Assembly (NCBI GenBank): GCA_913060865.1
Contig: CAJXTU010000001.1
Span: forward strand, 62,001-126,000
Source of the DNA: an uncultured Cycloclasticus sp.
GTDB taxonomy: Bacteria; Pseudomonadota; Gammaproteobacteria; Methylococcales; Cycloclasticaceae
Reading direction: 5' to 3'
Length of the DNA stretch: 64,000 nucleotides
Below the pieces are notes generated by a model that was given only the letters and a program-made list of their open reading frames with translations, did not search any database and was not told the DNA's origin. A program made the translations under genes and the position numbers. How positions within the stretch are numbered: position 1 is the stretch's first letter; each line of letters begins with the position of its first letter. This document shows positions 9,294-18,669 of the stretch, one piece after another.

Positions 9294-11780
9294 TTAAAAT
9301 AGTTCCTCGATAGACGGTTGATCTACCAGCGAATTATTAAGTTCGTTATTTTGATTATCTGAAGCGGGGATGTTCTCTTCTCGGAAATATTCAAAAATAG
9401 CTTTCTGGTTTGAGGGGTTTGTTTTTAAGCCCGTTTCAGGGTCAATTAATAGGCCAACAATACCATCAGGTTGTGATAACGGAATGTTAGCGGTGTTTTT
9501 AAGCGCCTCTCTCATGAAGTCAATCCAAATTGGTAAAGCGGCTCGGCCACCGGTTTCTTTATTACCTAAAGGTTTGCCGTTATCTAGCCCGACCCATGCG
9601 ACAGCAACCAGTGAAGGGTTAAAGCCATTGAACCAAGCATCTCGCTGATCGTTAGTTGTTCCCGTCTTACCGGCAAGGTCAGAGCGGCCAAGCGTAAGAG
9701 CTCGTCTCCCCGTCCCATGTTTAACAACGTCTCTTAACAAAGAGTTAATAATAAAATGGAGCTGTGGTGAGATAACCCGTTCAGCTTTTTTAATCGGTTG
9801 CTCAGTGTCAAGCTGAGTAGGTGTCTCTTCAGTTGGTAGAGCAGCTGTTTCTATAGGGGTTGTATGAGCAGTGTCTAAAGCTGCTAAGGGGCTTTTTTCT
9901 TGCGATTTAAGCTTATCATTAACGACAGTGGCAGGATTTGCTTTGAATAGCTCTTCGCCTGAAGCGGACGAAATGCTATCAATAAAGTAGGGCGTTACAC
10001 TAAAGCCGCCGTTGGCAAAAACAGAATAGGCTGTCGCCATCTGATAAGGGTTCGCGCTGCCACTACCAAGTGACAATGAAAGGTTGTTAGGTAGAGTTGC
10101 GGGGTCAAAGCCAAATCGACTAGCAAATTGGCGCACATAATTAACACCAATGTCTCTGAGAATGCGGATAGAAACGAGATTTCTAGAATGCGTTAAGGCT
10201 TCACGCAGACGGGTAGGGCCAAAGAATTTTCCACTATAATTTTCAGGGCGCCATTGTTGTTCAAGCCCTGCATCGTTGAAAACAACGGGCGCATCATTAA
10301 TCAGAGTTGCGGTTGTGTAACCTTTAGAGAGAGCGGCTGAGTACAAAATAGGTTTAAAGCCCGAGCCAGGCTGCCGTTTTGACTGAAATGCACGATTAAA
10401 CTTACCTGAGTAATAGTCGTAACCACCAACGAGAGATCTTAGCGCGCCATCTTTAGGGTCCATTGAAACAAAAGCGCCAGACACGTTTGGCACTTGAGCG
10501 AGTTCAAAAACACTACTACCTGGTTGTTGACGTACTCGAATAATATCGCCAATAGCTAATATGTCTGCTGCAGAGGTAGGCTGCTTTCCCTGTTTGTTTT
10601 CATTGATGTATGGCCAGGCCCATTTCAAGTGCTCCCAAGTAATATCGACCGTCAAGTTGTCTGACGTAACAGCGGTAACATTCTTGTCGGATAAAGACGT
10701 GACTAGGGCGGGTTCTGTTTCGCCTATTTTCTTATAGGCGGATAAAACGCTTAAATCTATTTCTGCCGAATTGGTTTCAGTGAATTCAATATGTCCTAGC
10801 ACCCCCCGATAACCATGGCGGCGGTCATACTGATGTAAAGCATTTTTAACAGCGCGATTGGCAGCACTTTGTTGAACGCTGTCAATGGTTGTTACTACGT
10901 GCATACCCGAGGTATAAATGTCATCACCGTACATTTTATGCGCTTCATTTCGAACCATTTCGGCTACGTAAGGTGCTTCAATCTCTACTGAGGCAGAATG
11001 TAGGCGTGAAGTGATGGGTTCGGCAATAGCGTTATCAAATTCAAGTTGACTTATATAGTTAAGGTCAAGAAGGCGATTAAGTACGTAGTTGCGACGAGAT
11101 AAGGCCCTTTCTGGGTTGCTAATAGGGTTGAAGGCAGACGGGGCTTTTGGCAATCCAGCAATCATTGCCTGTTGTGCTAAAGAAAGCTCGGCAAGGGAGG
11201 AGTTGTAATACACCTGAGCTGCCGCAGCTATACCATATGAGCGATGCCCGAGATAAATTTTATTGAGATAAAGCGTCAAAATGTCTTCTTTAGTTAGTTG
11301 ATCTTCAATGATGAAAGACAGCAGGATCTCACGAAGCTTTCTAGAATAGGTTTTCTTTCTAGAGAGAAAAAAGTTTCTAGCGACTTGCATGGTAATGGTG
11401 CTACCGCCTTGCTTTTTCTTGCCAGTCAATAATAATTGCCCTGCGGCGCGAGTAAGACCAATAAAATCAACACCTGAGTGCTGAAAGAAATCTTTGTCTT
11501 CAGCGGCAAGAAATGCATTTATCTGGCTGGGAGGGATGTCGCTATATAGCGTTGGTATGCGTTTTTTTTCTCCAAATTTGGCAATGAGTAAGCCATCTCG
11601 ACTATAAATACTCATCGGTGTTTGTAGTTGGATGTTTTTTAGCGTGTTAACGTCTGGGAGTGTAGGTAGAACCGAAAACTTAATATATAAGCCAAACAAA
11701 ACCGTAAGGAACACGCCAATGATAATAACGAATTTTAATATTGTCTTAATAAGTGGGGTTGTTACGAGGAGTTGGTTCAT
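9294..11780 (-). CDS. mrcA: Penicillin-binding protein 1A (bifunctional peptidoglycan synthase)
   Basis: A class A PBP of 828 aa with one N-terminal membrane anchor (about residues 12-33). The glycosyltransferase domain carries AAEDKDFFQHSG (catalytic Glu94), GGSTITMQVARNFFL and LYLNKIYLG. An OB-like insert precedes the transpeptidase, whose serine lies in RQPGSGFKP, followed by SRN and GKTGTTND. A low-complexity linker rich in Thr, Glu and Pro interrupts the transpeptidase before its last third. It builds and crosslinks peptidoglycan. It is divergent from pilM, as ponA is in Pseudomonas. Confidence 0.95.
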   Translation of the reverse strand: MNQLLVTTPLIKTILKFVIIIGVFLTVLFGLYIKFSVLPTLPDVNTLKNIQLQTPMSIYSRDGLLIAKFGEKKRIPTLYSDIPPSQINAFLAAEDKDFFQHSGVDFIGLTRAAGQLLLTGKKKQGGSTITMQVARNFFLSRKKTYSRKLREILLSFIIEDQLTKEDILTLYLNKIYLGHRSYGIAAAAQVYYNSSLAELSLAQQAMIAGLPKAPSAFNPISNPERALSRRNYVLNRLLDLNYISQLEFDNAIAEPITSRLHSASVEIEAPYVAEMVRNEAHKMYGDDIYTSGMHVVTTIDSVQQSAANRAVKNALHQYDRRHGYRGVLGHIEFTETNSAEIDLSVLSAYKKIGETEPALVTSLSDKNVTAVTSDNLTVDITWEHLKWAWPYINENKQGKQPTSAADILAIGDIIRVRQQPGSSVFELAQVPNVSGAFVSMDPKDGALRSLVGGYDYYSGKFNRAFQSKRQPGSGFKPILYSAALSKGYTTATLINDAPVVFNDAGLEQQWRPENYSGKFFGPTRLREALTHSRNLVSIRILRDIGVNYVRQFASRFGFDPATLPNNLSLSLGSGSANPYQMATAYSVFANGGFSVTPYFIDSISSASGEELFKANPATVVNDKLKSQEKSPLAALDTAHTTPIETAALPTEETPTQLDTEQPIKKAERVISPQLHFIINSLLRDVVKHGTGRRALTLGRSDLAGKTGTTNDQRDAWFNGFNPSLVAVAWVGLDNGKPLGNKETGGRAALPIWIDFMREALKNTANIPLSQPDGIVGLLIDPETGLKTNPSNQKAIFEYFREENIPASDNQNNELNNSLVDQPSIEELF

Positions 11781-11992
11781 GCCGTTTTAAGATGGAATAT
11801 AGAAAGTGGGTTAAGCAATGTTGTGCTATTGTATTAGCATTGTGAAGGAAATCACATTAACCTTGGCTTAATAAACTTATTCTGATAAAAAATACAAAAC
11901 TTATAAAACTGAGGCTATACTCTAAGAAAACGTTGTTAGTTATTGATTTTATGCTTGATTTCGTTATCTAGTTGTATTTAAATTATTAAAAG

Positions 11993-12014
11993 CTCTTCGT
12001 GTGATTACGAAGAG
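11993..12014 (+). promoter_or_regulatory. Hairpin in the pilM leader
   Basis: A perfect 8-bp inverted repeat, CTCTTCGT and ACGAAGAG, with a 6-base loop, 24 bases upstream of the pilM start. No T run follows, so it is not a terminator. A TATACT hexamer at 11916-11921 upstream could be a -10. The hairpin may act in the mRNA leader, or as a protein-binding site; no known motif matches. Confidence 0.3.
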
Positions 12015-12038
12015 GATTAAAGAGAAGGGAAAAAAAGG

Positions 12039-13100
12039 ATGTCTTTTTTCAAACGCAATAACCCTAATGTACTGGGTATCGATGTCAGCTCATCGGCTGT
12101 TAAGCTTATTGAGCTTAGCCGCCATGGTTCGCGTTATCGAGTGGAAAGCTATGCAGTTGCGGCGCTTCCTGAGAACGCAGTCATTGATAATAACTTTGCC
12201 GATATTGAAGCGATTGGTCAAACGGTTTCAACGGTTCTGGAACGTTCTGGCAGCAAGTTAAAGCAAGCGGCACTATCAGTGTCAGGTTCAGCGGTCATTA
12301 CCAAAATTGTTACTATTCCCGTGCCAGAAAGCGATGCTGAACTTGATGCCCAAGTAGAAATGATCGCAGATCAATATATTCCATATTCGCTTGATGAAGT
12401 TAATTTAGATTACAGCGTCATTGGCCCGAATGAAAAGAATGCGGGGATGATTGATGTACAGCTAGCGGCTTCTAGGCGTGAAAATATAGACGATAGAGTG
12501 GCAGTGCTAGATTTAGCTGGACTTAAGGCTAAAGTAGTTGATGTTGAGGGATATGCTTTAGAAAATGCCTATGGTCTTTTGCAGGGCACCTTACCCGAGT
12601 ACGGGCCGGAAGCAACGATTGCTATAGCCGATACAGGATCTACTGTAACAACACTTAATATAATTCATAAAAACAAAGTAATTTATTCCCGAGAGCAGGG
12701 TTTTGGCGGGAAACAGTTAACAGAAGAAATTCAGCGTCGGTATGGTCTTTCGTATGAAGAAGCAGGCATGGCCAAAAAGCACGGTGGCTTACCAGATAGT
12801 TATATAACTGAAGTATTGGATCCATTTAAAGATGTAATGTGCCAGCAAATTGGCCGTTCATTACAGTTTTTCTTCTCATCTAGCTCGCAACATAGTGTGG
12901 ATCACATCATTCTTTCTGGCGGAACATCATCATTGATAGGTATCGATGCATTGTTGGAAGAAAAACTAGGAACACCTGCAACAGTAGCGAATCCTTTTTC
13001 TCAAATGACATTAGCAGCAAAAGTGAAGGCTCAGGCGCTTAGTAATGATGCGCCCGCAATGATGATTGCAACGGGTCTGGCATTAAGGAGTTTTGATTAA
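12039..13100 (+). CDS. pilM: Type IV pilus inner membrane protein PilM
   Basis: A 353-residue actin/FtsA-like ATP-binding protein on the cytoplasmic face of the type IV pilus machine; it binds the N-terminus of PilN. The N-terminal phosphate-binding loop reads LGIDVSSSAVKLIEL, and later actin-fold motifs include IAIADTGSTVTTL and LSGGTSSLIG. The first gene of pilMNOPQ; its stop overlaps the pilN start by one base (TAATG). Confidence 0.96.
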   Translation: MSFFKRNNPNVLGIDVSSSAVKLIELSRHGSRYRVESYAVAALPENAVIDNNFADIEAIGQTVSTVLERSGSKLKQAALSVSGSAVITKIVTIPVPESDAELDAQVEMIADQYIPYSLDEVNLDYSVIGPNEKNAGMIDVQLAASRRENIDDRVAVLDLAGLKAKVVDVEGYALENAYGLLQGTLPEYGPEATIAIADTGSTVTTLNIIHKNKVIYSREQGFGGKQLTEEIQRRYGLSYEEAGMAKKHGGLPDSYITEVLDPFKDVMCQQIGRSLQFFFSSSSQHSVDHIILSGGTSSLIGIDALLEEKLGTPATVANPFSQMTLAAKVKAQALSNDAPAMMIATGLALRSFD

Positions 13101-13654
13101 TGGCTAAAATTAACCTTCTTCCATGGCGTGAAGAGCTACGTAAGCAGCGACAAGTTGATTTTTTGATATTTTTGGGCATGGGTGTGCTAGCGTCAGTTTT
13201 AATGATGGTGGCGGTGCACTTTACAATAGATGGACTTATTGAGACTCAAAATAACCGTAACCGGTTCATACAGAATGAAATATCTGTTTTAGATAAAAAA
13301 ATTAAAGAAATTGAGGCGCTTGATAAGACAAAAAGTAAGTTATTAGCTCGAATGGAAGTGATCCAGCGCTTACAAAGTAGTCGCCCAGAAATTGTTCACC
13401 TTTTTGATCAATTAGCGAAAACGGTACCGGAAGGCGTGCACCTTACTAAGTTTAAGCAGAGTGGCAATAACCTAGCGATTGAGGGGAATGCGCAATCTAA
13501 TACGAGAGTGTCAGCTTATATGCGTAATTTAGAGCAATCACCTTGGTTGAAAGGGACGGACTTGAACGTTATTCGTTCTAAGGGAGTTGATGCTAATAGC
13601 TTCACCTTAAAGGTTGCTCAGACCAAAATCGGAGAGCCTACGGAGGGGAAATAA
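13100..13654 (+). CDS. pilN: Type IV pilus assembly protein PilN
   Basis: A 184-residue single-pass inner membrane protein. It starts with the conserved INLLPWREELRKQRQ, which is the PilM-binding segment, followed by a membrane helix (about residues 20-42) and a periplasmic coiled coil and fold. It pairs with PilO in the alignment complex. The pilO start follows directly after the stop. Confidence 0.96.
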   Translation: MAKINLLPWREELRKQRQVDFLIFLGMGVLASVLMMVAVHFTIDGLIETQNNRNRFIQNEISVLDKKIKEIEALDKTKSKLLARMEVIQRLQSSRPEIVHLFDQLAKTVPEGVHLTKFKQSGNNLAIEGNAQSNTRVSAYMRNLEQSPWLKGTDLNVIRSKGVDANSFTLKVAQTKIGEPTEGK

Positions 13655-14239
13655 ATGAATTTTGAAGAGATTAATTGGGATTTCAATGAAGCGGGTAATT
13701 GGCCGGCTAGTATCAAAGTAGCTGCTATTGTTATTGTCAGTATTATTTTGATGGGTGCTTGGGTCTACTATGACACGGTAGACCAGTGGGATGGGCTAGA
13801 GAAGGTCGAGAAAAAAGAGATAGCATTAAAGAAAACATTTGAACGGAAACAGGCGAAAGCGGTAAACCTTGAAGCATATAAGCAACAACTCGTTGATATG
13901 CAAGAACAGTTTGGAGCTATGTTGCAACAATTGCCTAACAAAACTCAGATTGCTGATTTATTGGTAGATGTATCTCAAGCCGGTTTAGCTAGCGGTTTGG
14001 AATTTAGTTTATTTCAACCCTCCGGCGAAAGGCGAAAAGATTTTTATGCGGAAAAGCCCATTAAGCTGACGGTTGTAGGCAGCTATCATGAATTTGGTGA
14101 ATTTGTCAGTAACTTGGCGGCTTTGCCACGTATCGTAACGCTTCATAATGTATCACTGACACCTGCAGGGAAAGGCGGGCGTATGACAATGAATGCAACG
14201 GCGAAAACATACCGTTATCTAGATGAGGACAATAAATGA
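13655..14239 (+). CDS. pilO: Type IV pilus assembly protein PilO
   Basis: A 194-residue single-pass inner membrane protein with a membrane helix (VAAIVIVSIILMGAWVYY, about residues 22-39), a periplasmic coiled coil and a ferredoxin-like C-terminal domain. It forms a heterodimer with PilN and links to PilP. The stop overlaps the pilP start by 4 bases (ATGA). Confidence 0.95.
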   Translation: MNFEEINWDFNEAGNWPASIKVAAIVIVSIILMGAWVYYDTVDQWDGLEKVEKKEIALKKTFERKQAKAVNLEAYKQQLVDMQEQFGAMLQQLPNKTQIADLLVDVSQAGLASGLEFSLFQPSGERRKDFYAEKPIKLTVVGSYHEFGEFVSNLAALPRIVTLHNVSLTPAGKGGRMTMNATAKTYRYLDEDNK

Positions 14240-14778
14240 TGAGCTGCCCTAATCTAAGTGAATATATAAAACTTTTATTAATGATGGTGCTAATAGTAGT
14301 GCTTGCAGGCTGTGTTAGTGAGGAATTTGATGATTTAAAATCTTATATTTCACAGGTGAAGTCGAAACCTGCGACTCCTATAGAACCGATGCCCATTATA
14401 AAATCTTATGAGGCATTTAACTATGTTGCAGAAGGGTTGCGCAACCCATTCGAAAAACTTGACGAGCCACAGGCCATAGAAACAATGGCAAATGCCGAAG
14501 GCCCAGGACCAGATCTAGAGCGCGAGAAAGAGGAATTAGAGGCCTACCCACTAGATACGTTACGTATGGTCGGTACGCTTTCGAAAGAAGGAGAGCTTTG
14601 GGGGCTTGTGAAGGCAAATGATGGTGTGATACACCGTGTTCAATCGGGTAATTATCTCGGCCAAAATTTTGGCAAAATTGTTGGAGTACAAGACCAGCAA
14701 ATTGAACTGGCAGAGTGGGTTGCTACAACTGCTGGCAAGTGGCGCGAGAGAGAAGCCTCTTTAGCTCTAGTTGAATAA
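14236..14778 (+). CDS. pilP: Type IV pilus lipoprotein PilP
   Basis: A 180-residue lipoprotein; the signal peptide ends in the lipobox VLAGC, with acylated Cys26. The disordered N-terminal region binds PilN/PilO, and the C-terminal beta domain (LDTLRMVGTL..., DGVIHRVQSGNYLGQNFG) docks on PilQ. Together they connect the inner membrane complex to the secretin. One-base overlap with pilQ. Confidence 0.94.
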   Translation: MMSCPNLSEYIKLLLMMVLIVVLAGCVSEEFDDLKSYISQVKSKPATPIEPMPIIKSYEAFNYVAEGLRNPFEKLDEPQAIETMANAEGPGPDLEREKEELEAYPLDTLRMVGTLSKEGELWGLVKANDGVIHRVQSGNYLGQNFGKIVGVQDQQIELAEWVATTAGKWREREASLALVE

Positions 14779-16934
14779 TGAAGAGAGAGTTGATAATGAA
14801 ACATGTAAATAAGGAAAAATTCATGCACAAGTCAAATGCAAGTGGTGTATTAAAGCAAAAGACTCTGATTGTAAAAGGAATGCTTGCGGTGGTCTGTTGG
14901 GCATCAATGTCAATTGTTTCAGTCCAGGCGGCTGTTTTAGAAAACATTCAATTCTCTGGTTTGCCGGGTAACAAGGTGCAGCTTGAATTAAAGCTGGACT
15001 CGACACCAGGGCAATTAAAGACCTTTAGTACAGATAATCCAGCGCGAATTGCTATAGACCTTTTAGGCGTTAGTAACGGGGCAGGTAAAACAACTATTCC
15101 TATCAATATTGGAAAGGCAGTTAGTGTAAGAGCGCTTGAGGCAGGTGGTAGAACACGAGTTGTTTTAAGCCTAAATGATGCAGCACCTTATGCAACAAAG
15201 GTAGAGGGTAATAGTGTCTTTGTAACACTAGGCAATGTGACAAGTGCGCCTATTATAGGTCAATCTAGTGGCGTATCAGCAGGTACTACGACTAAAGCGG
15301 TTAGCGGTGTAGACTTTAGAAGAGGAGAAGAAGGTGAAGGCCGGGTATTAGTGAGTCTTACTAATACTTCATCAGTAGTGGATGTTAAGCAAGAAGGTAA
15401 TAGAGTTATTGTTGATATTCAAGACACTGCGCTACCAGCTGAATTAGCTAACAGCTTAGATGTGCTAGATTTTGCAACACCGGTCAAAACGATAGATGTG
15501 ATGCCATCTGGCGCTAACACCCGTTTATCAATAGCGGCTATCGGCAATTATGAGTTTTTATCGTATCAAATGGATGAGTTGTTAACGATTGAATTTAAAC
15601 CGCTGACAAAGCAACAACAAGAAGAGTTAGTGGCAGATAAATTCCCATACACTGGCGAGAAGCTGTCTTTAAATTTTCAAAGTATAGAAGTTCGTTCGGT
15701 ATTACAATTATTGGCAGATTTTACTGATATGAATCTAGTGGCCAGTGACTCGGTTGGTGGTAGTGTAACGTTACGCTTGAATAATGTGCCATGGGACCAA
15801 GCATTAGATATTATATTAAAAAGCAAAGGTTTGGCGAAGCGCATTACAGGGAATGTAATGATGGTAGGGCCTCAAGCAGAAGTAGCTGCGCAAGAAAAAT
15901 TAGAATTAGAAGCTAAGAAACAAGTCGTTGAATTATCTCCGTTGCTAACAGAGTTTTTTGAAGTAAGTTATGCAAAAGCATCTGACCTCGTGACTATATT
16001 GAAGTCGACGGGTGGAAGAGGTAGTGAGAAAAATGACCGGCTAATTTCTAATAGAGGTAATGTAACGGTAGACAAAAGAACGAATACATTATTAGTGCAA
16101 GAAACAGGAGAAAAATTAGTTGAGATTCGTAGAATTATCGAGCGCTTGGACCGTCCAGTACGTCAAGTGATGATTGAATCTCGGATAGTGATTGCGAATG
16201 ATGATTTTACTCGTGATTTAGGTGTTCGATTTGGTTTAAGTGGAATTGATCAAAGTAATGATTCAATAGCAGTTGCAGCTGGCGCATTAGAAAATGGTGT
16301 AGAAGTGGCCGGCGGCCATATATTTGATGTTGGTGGCAGTGAGGGTTTGTTGGTTGATTTACCCGCGGCTTCACCGGCGGGTGCTATTCAGTTTGTCGTT
16401 GGTAAAATTGGCAGTTCATTATTGCAGTTAGAGCTATCAGCCTTGCAAACAGAAGCAAAGGGTGAAGTGATTTCTAGTCCGCGTGTGATTACATCAGATC
16501 AGATTGAAGCAGAAATCAGTCAGGGCGTAGAAATACCATTCCAAGAAGCTTCGTCATCTGGCGCAACGTCCACTAGTTTTGAAGAAGCTGAACTAAAGCT
16601 AACGGTTACACCAAGAATTACACCGGATGATCGAATTAATTTAGAGCTCAATATTACAAAAGATTCACCTGATTTCTCTAATGTTCAGCCGGGTGGTGTA
16701 CCTATTAATACTCAAGAAGTTGATACAACGGTTCTTGTGAATAATGGAGATACGGTCATATTAGGCGGTATTTATGAGCGTTCAAAAGATCATAGTGTAC
16801 GTAAAGTGCCATTTTTCGGAGACTTGCCTGGGGTTGGTGTCTTGTTTAAGAAAGACTTTAAGCAAGATAATAATAGAGAGTTGTTATTCTTTATTACACC
16901 CAAAATTTTAAAAGATAATTTAACGGTAAATTAA
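14778..16934 (+). CDS. pilQ: Type IV pilus secretin PilQ
   Basis: A 718-residue outer membrane secretin through which the pilus passes. The signal peptide cleaves near residue 51 (SVQA). Two AMIN domains, which bind peptidoglycan, fill about residues 55-270. A STN/N0 domain follows (LNFQSIEVRSVLQLLADFTD, about 298-317), then an N1 domain and the C-terminal secretin domain with VIVNNGD-like sequence VLVNNGDTVILGG and PFFGDLPGVGVLFK. The long N-terminus offers several starts (ATG at 14778, 14796 and 14823); the signal peptide would work with any. It closes the pil operon with a strong terminator. Confidence 0.95.
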   Translation: MKRELIMKHVNKEKFMHKSNASGVLKQKTLIVKGMLAVVCWASMSIVSVQAAVLENIQFSGLPGNKVQLELKLDSTPGQLKTFSTDNPARIAIDLLGVSNGAGKTTIPINIGKAVSVRALEAGGRTRVVLSLNDAAPYATKVEGNSVFVTLGNVTSAPIIGQSSGVSAGTTTKAVSGVDFRRGEEGEGRVLVSLTNTSSVVDVKQEGNRVIVDIQDTALPAELANSLDVLDFATPVKTIDVMPSGANTRLSIAAIGNYEFLSYQMDELLTIEFKPLTKQQQEELVADKFPYTGEKLSLNFQSIEVRSVLQLLADFTDMNLVASDSVGGSVTLRLNNVPWDQALDIILKSKGLAKRITGNVMMVGPQAEVAAQEKLELEAKKQVVELSPLLTEFFEVSYAKASDLVTILKSTGGRGSEKNDRLISNRGNVTVDKRTNTLLVQETGEKLVEIRRIIERLDRPVRQVMIESRIVIANDDFTRDLGVRFGLSGIDQSNDSIAVAAGALENGVEVAGGHIFDVGGSEGLLVDLPAASPAGAIQFVVGKIGSSLLQLELSALQTEAKGEVISSPRVITSDQIEAEISQGVEIPFQEASSSGATSTSFEEAELKLTVTPRITPDDRINLELNITKDSPDFSNVQPGGVPINTQEVDTTVLVNNGDTVILGGIYERSKDHSVRKVPFFGDLPGVGVLFKKDFKQDNNRELLFFITPKILKDNLTVN

Positions 16935-16943
16935 ATTTAATTA

Positions 16944-16982
16944 GGCATAAAAAAACGGGGCATTGCCCCGTTTTTTTATGCC
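16944..16982. terminator. Palindromic terminator after pilQ
   Basis: A perfect inverted repeat with two 19-base arms around a single T. The core is ACGGGGCA with TGCCCCGT, flanked by seven A on one side and seven T on the other. It can stop transcription in both directions, although only pilQ runs into it from nearby. Confidence 0.92.
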
Positions 16983-17050
16983 TAGAGTTTATAAGCAACA
17001 GTTTCCTCGTGGTATAGTTTTGCCTATAAGACCAACCGAATTATTTATAC

Positions 17051-17569
17051 ATGTCTAAAAAAAACAACATCTATCTTGTCGGTCCTATGGCAGCAGGCAA
17101 ATCAACCATTGGCAGGCTGTTAGCTAAGCGCCTAAATAAAGAGTTTTATGATACGGATGCGGAGATAATTAAGTGTACAGGGGTAGAGATTTCTTTAATA
17201 TTTGAACTTGAAGGTGAAGAGGGGTTTAGAAAGCGAGAAATAGAAAAGCTGAAATTATTATCTGACGAAAAGGAGGCCGTTATTGCTACGGGCGGTGGTA
17301 TTATTTTAAATCAAGAAAATCGTCAACGAATGCAAGAAACCGGGTGGGTAATCTACTTAAAATGCTCCGTTGATCAGCAATTGAATCGAACAAAATTTGA
17401 TACAAAAAGGCCTTTATTACAAACTGAGAATCCAAGAAAAAAACTGGAAGAGTTAATGCGAGATAGAGCGCCAATGTATGAATCAATAGCAGATATTGTG
17501 ATTAGTACCAACAAAACAAATAGTAAAAAAGTCATTACAAGTATTCTCGAGCAATTAAATAACAAATGA
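17051..17569 (+). CDS. aroK: Shikimate kinase
   Basis: A 172-residue P-loop kinase that phosphorylates shikimate at the 3-hydroxyl, step five of the chorismate pathway. Walker A is GPMAAGKS (residues 11-18), followed by the shikimate-binding FYDTDAEI and the GGGI motif (ATGGGIIL). RDRAPMYE near the end is typical of the lid and C-terminal part. Four-base overlap with aroB. Confidence 0.96.
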   Translation: MSKKNNIYLVGPMAAGKSTIGRLLAKRLNKEFYDTDAEIIKCTGVEISLIFELEGEEGFRKREIEKLKLLSDEKEAVIATGGGIILNQENRQRMQETGWVIYLKCSVDQQLNRTKFDTKRPLLQTENPRKKLEELMRDRAPMYESIADIVISTNKTNSKKVITSILEQLNNK

Positions 17570-18669
17570 AAAACCCATTAGAAATATTAAATGTAGACCT
17601 TGGTGAAAGAAGCTATCCTATTTATATTGGTCAGGGGGCACTAGGTGAGCAGCTGATCCTAGAAAAGTATATCGATTCTAGTCAGGTATTAATTGTTACC
17701 AATGAAACAATTGCTCCTCTTTACTTAAGTAAATTTGTTGACCAGTTTCCTGAAAGACTAGACGTTAAAACATCGATCCTCCCTGATGGCGAAATTTATA
17801 AAACATTAGAAACCCTAAATAAAATATTTGATGCTCTTTTAGAGAGTAGGTGCAATCGTCAAGTGACATTAATCGCGCTAGGTGGAGGGGTGATTGGTGA
17901 TATGACGGGCTTTGCAGCCGCTTGTTATCAAAGAGGGGTGAATTTTATTCAAATTCCAACGACCTTGCTTTCCCAGGTAGATTCTTCAGTGGGTGGTAAA
18001 ACAGGTGTTAATCACCGATTAGGGAAAAATATGATCGGTGCATTTTATCAACCAAAGTGTGTGCTGATTGATACGACGGTACTATCCACATTACCTGATA
18101 GAGAGTTGAGCGCAGGTCTTGCAGAGGTCATTAAATATGGCGCGATTTGTGATAGGCAGTTTTTCGAATGGCTAGAGCAAAATATGGAAAGCTTGTTGTT
18201 AAGAGATAATGCAGCGTTAACTTATGCCATAAAAACATCATGCAAGAAGAAAGCAGAGGTGGTGGCAAAGGATGAGAAAGAATCTGGTATTCGGGCAACG
18301 TTGAATTTTGGGCATACATTTGGACATGCAATAGAAACTCAGATGGGGTATGGGCAGTGGTTGCATGGAGAAGCAGTAGCCGTGGGGATGTGTATGGCTG
18401 CTGATTTTTCAGAAAAATTAACATGGCTATCGCCTGAGGATAATGCGCGAATAAGGGCATTATGTTTGAAGGCTAAATTACCTGTTATGAAACCACAGGC
18501 AATGGTCGCGGAAGATTTTATTAAACATATGAAAGTCGACAAAAAGAACGTGTCAGCTTCAATTAGATTAATTTTATTAAAAACACTAGGTGAGGCGAGG
18601 ATATACGACTGCACTGACGTAGCGTTGCTTAACGAGGTCATCAACCGGCAAGATCAGGTGCCTAGTTAG
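17566..18669 (+). CDS. aroB: 3-dehydroquinate synthase
   Basis: A 367-residue NAD- and zinc-dependent enzyme that cyclises DAHP to 3-dehydroquinate. Key motifs are [15 protein letters not shown] (nucleotide binding), [20 protein letters not shown], the metal ligands in LAEVIKYG, and [11 protein letters not shown] and HGEAVAVGM. It overlaps aroK by 4 bases, and the next gene starts immediately after its stop. Confidence 0.97.
   Translation: MKNPLEILNVDLGERSYPIYIGQGALGEQLILEKYIDSSQVLIVTNETIAPLYLSKFVDQFPERLDVKTSILPDGEIYKTLETLNKIFDALLESRCNRQVTLIALGGGVIGDMTGFAAACYQRGVNFIQIPTTLLSQVDSSVGGKTGVNHRLGKNMIGAFYQPKCVLIDTTVLSTLPDRELSAGLAEVIKYGAICDRQFFEWLEQNMESLLLRDNAALTYAIKTSCKKKAEVVAKDEKESGIRATLNFGHTFGHAIETQMGYGQWLHGEAVAVGMCMAADFSEKLTWLSPEDNARIRALCLKAKLPVMKPQAMVAEDFIKHMKVDKKNVSASIRLILLKTLGEARIYDCTDVALLNEVINRQDQVPS

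Noticed and set aside
12001-12261. An 86-codon frame overlapping the start of pilM
   Set aside because: It is out of frame with pilM, begins inside the leader hairpin and has no family resemblance; pilM is certain.
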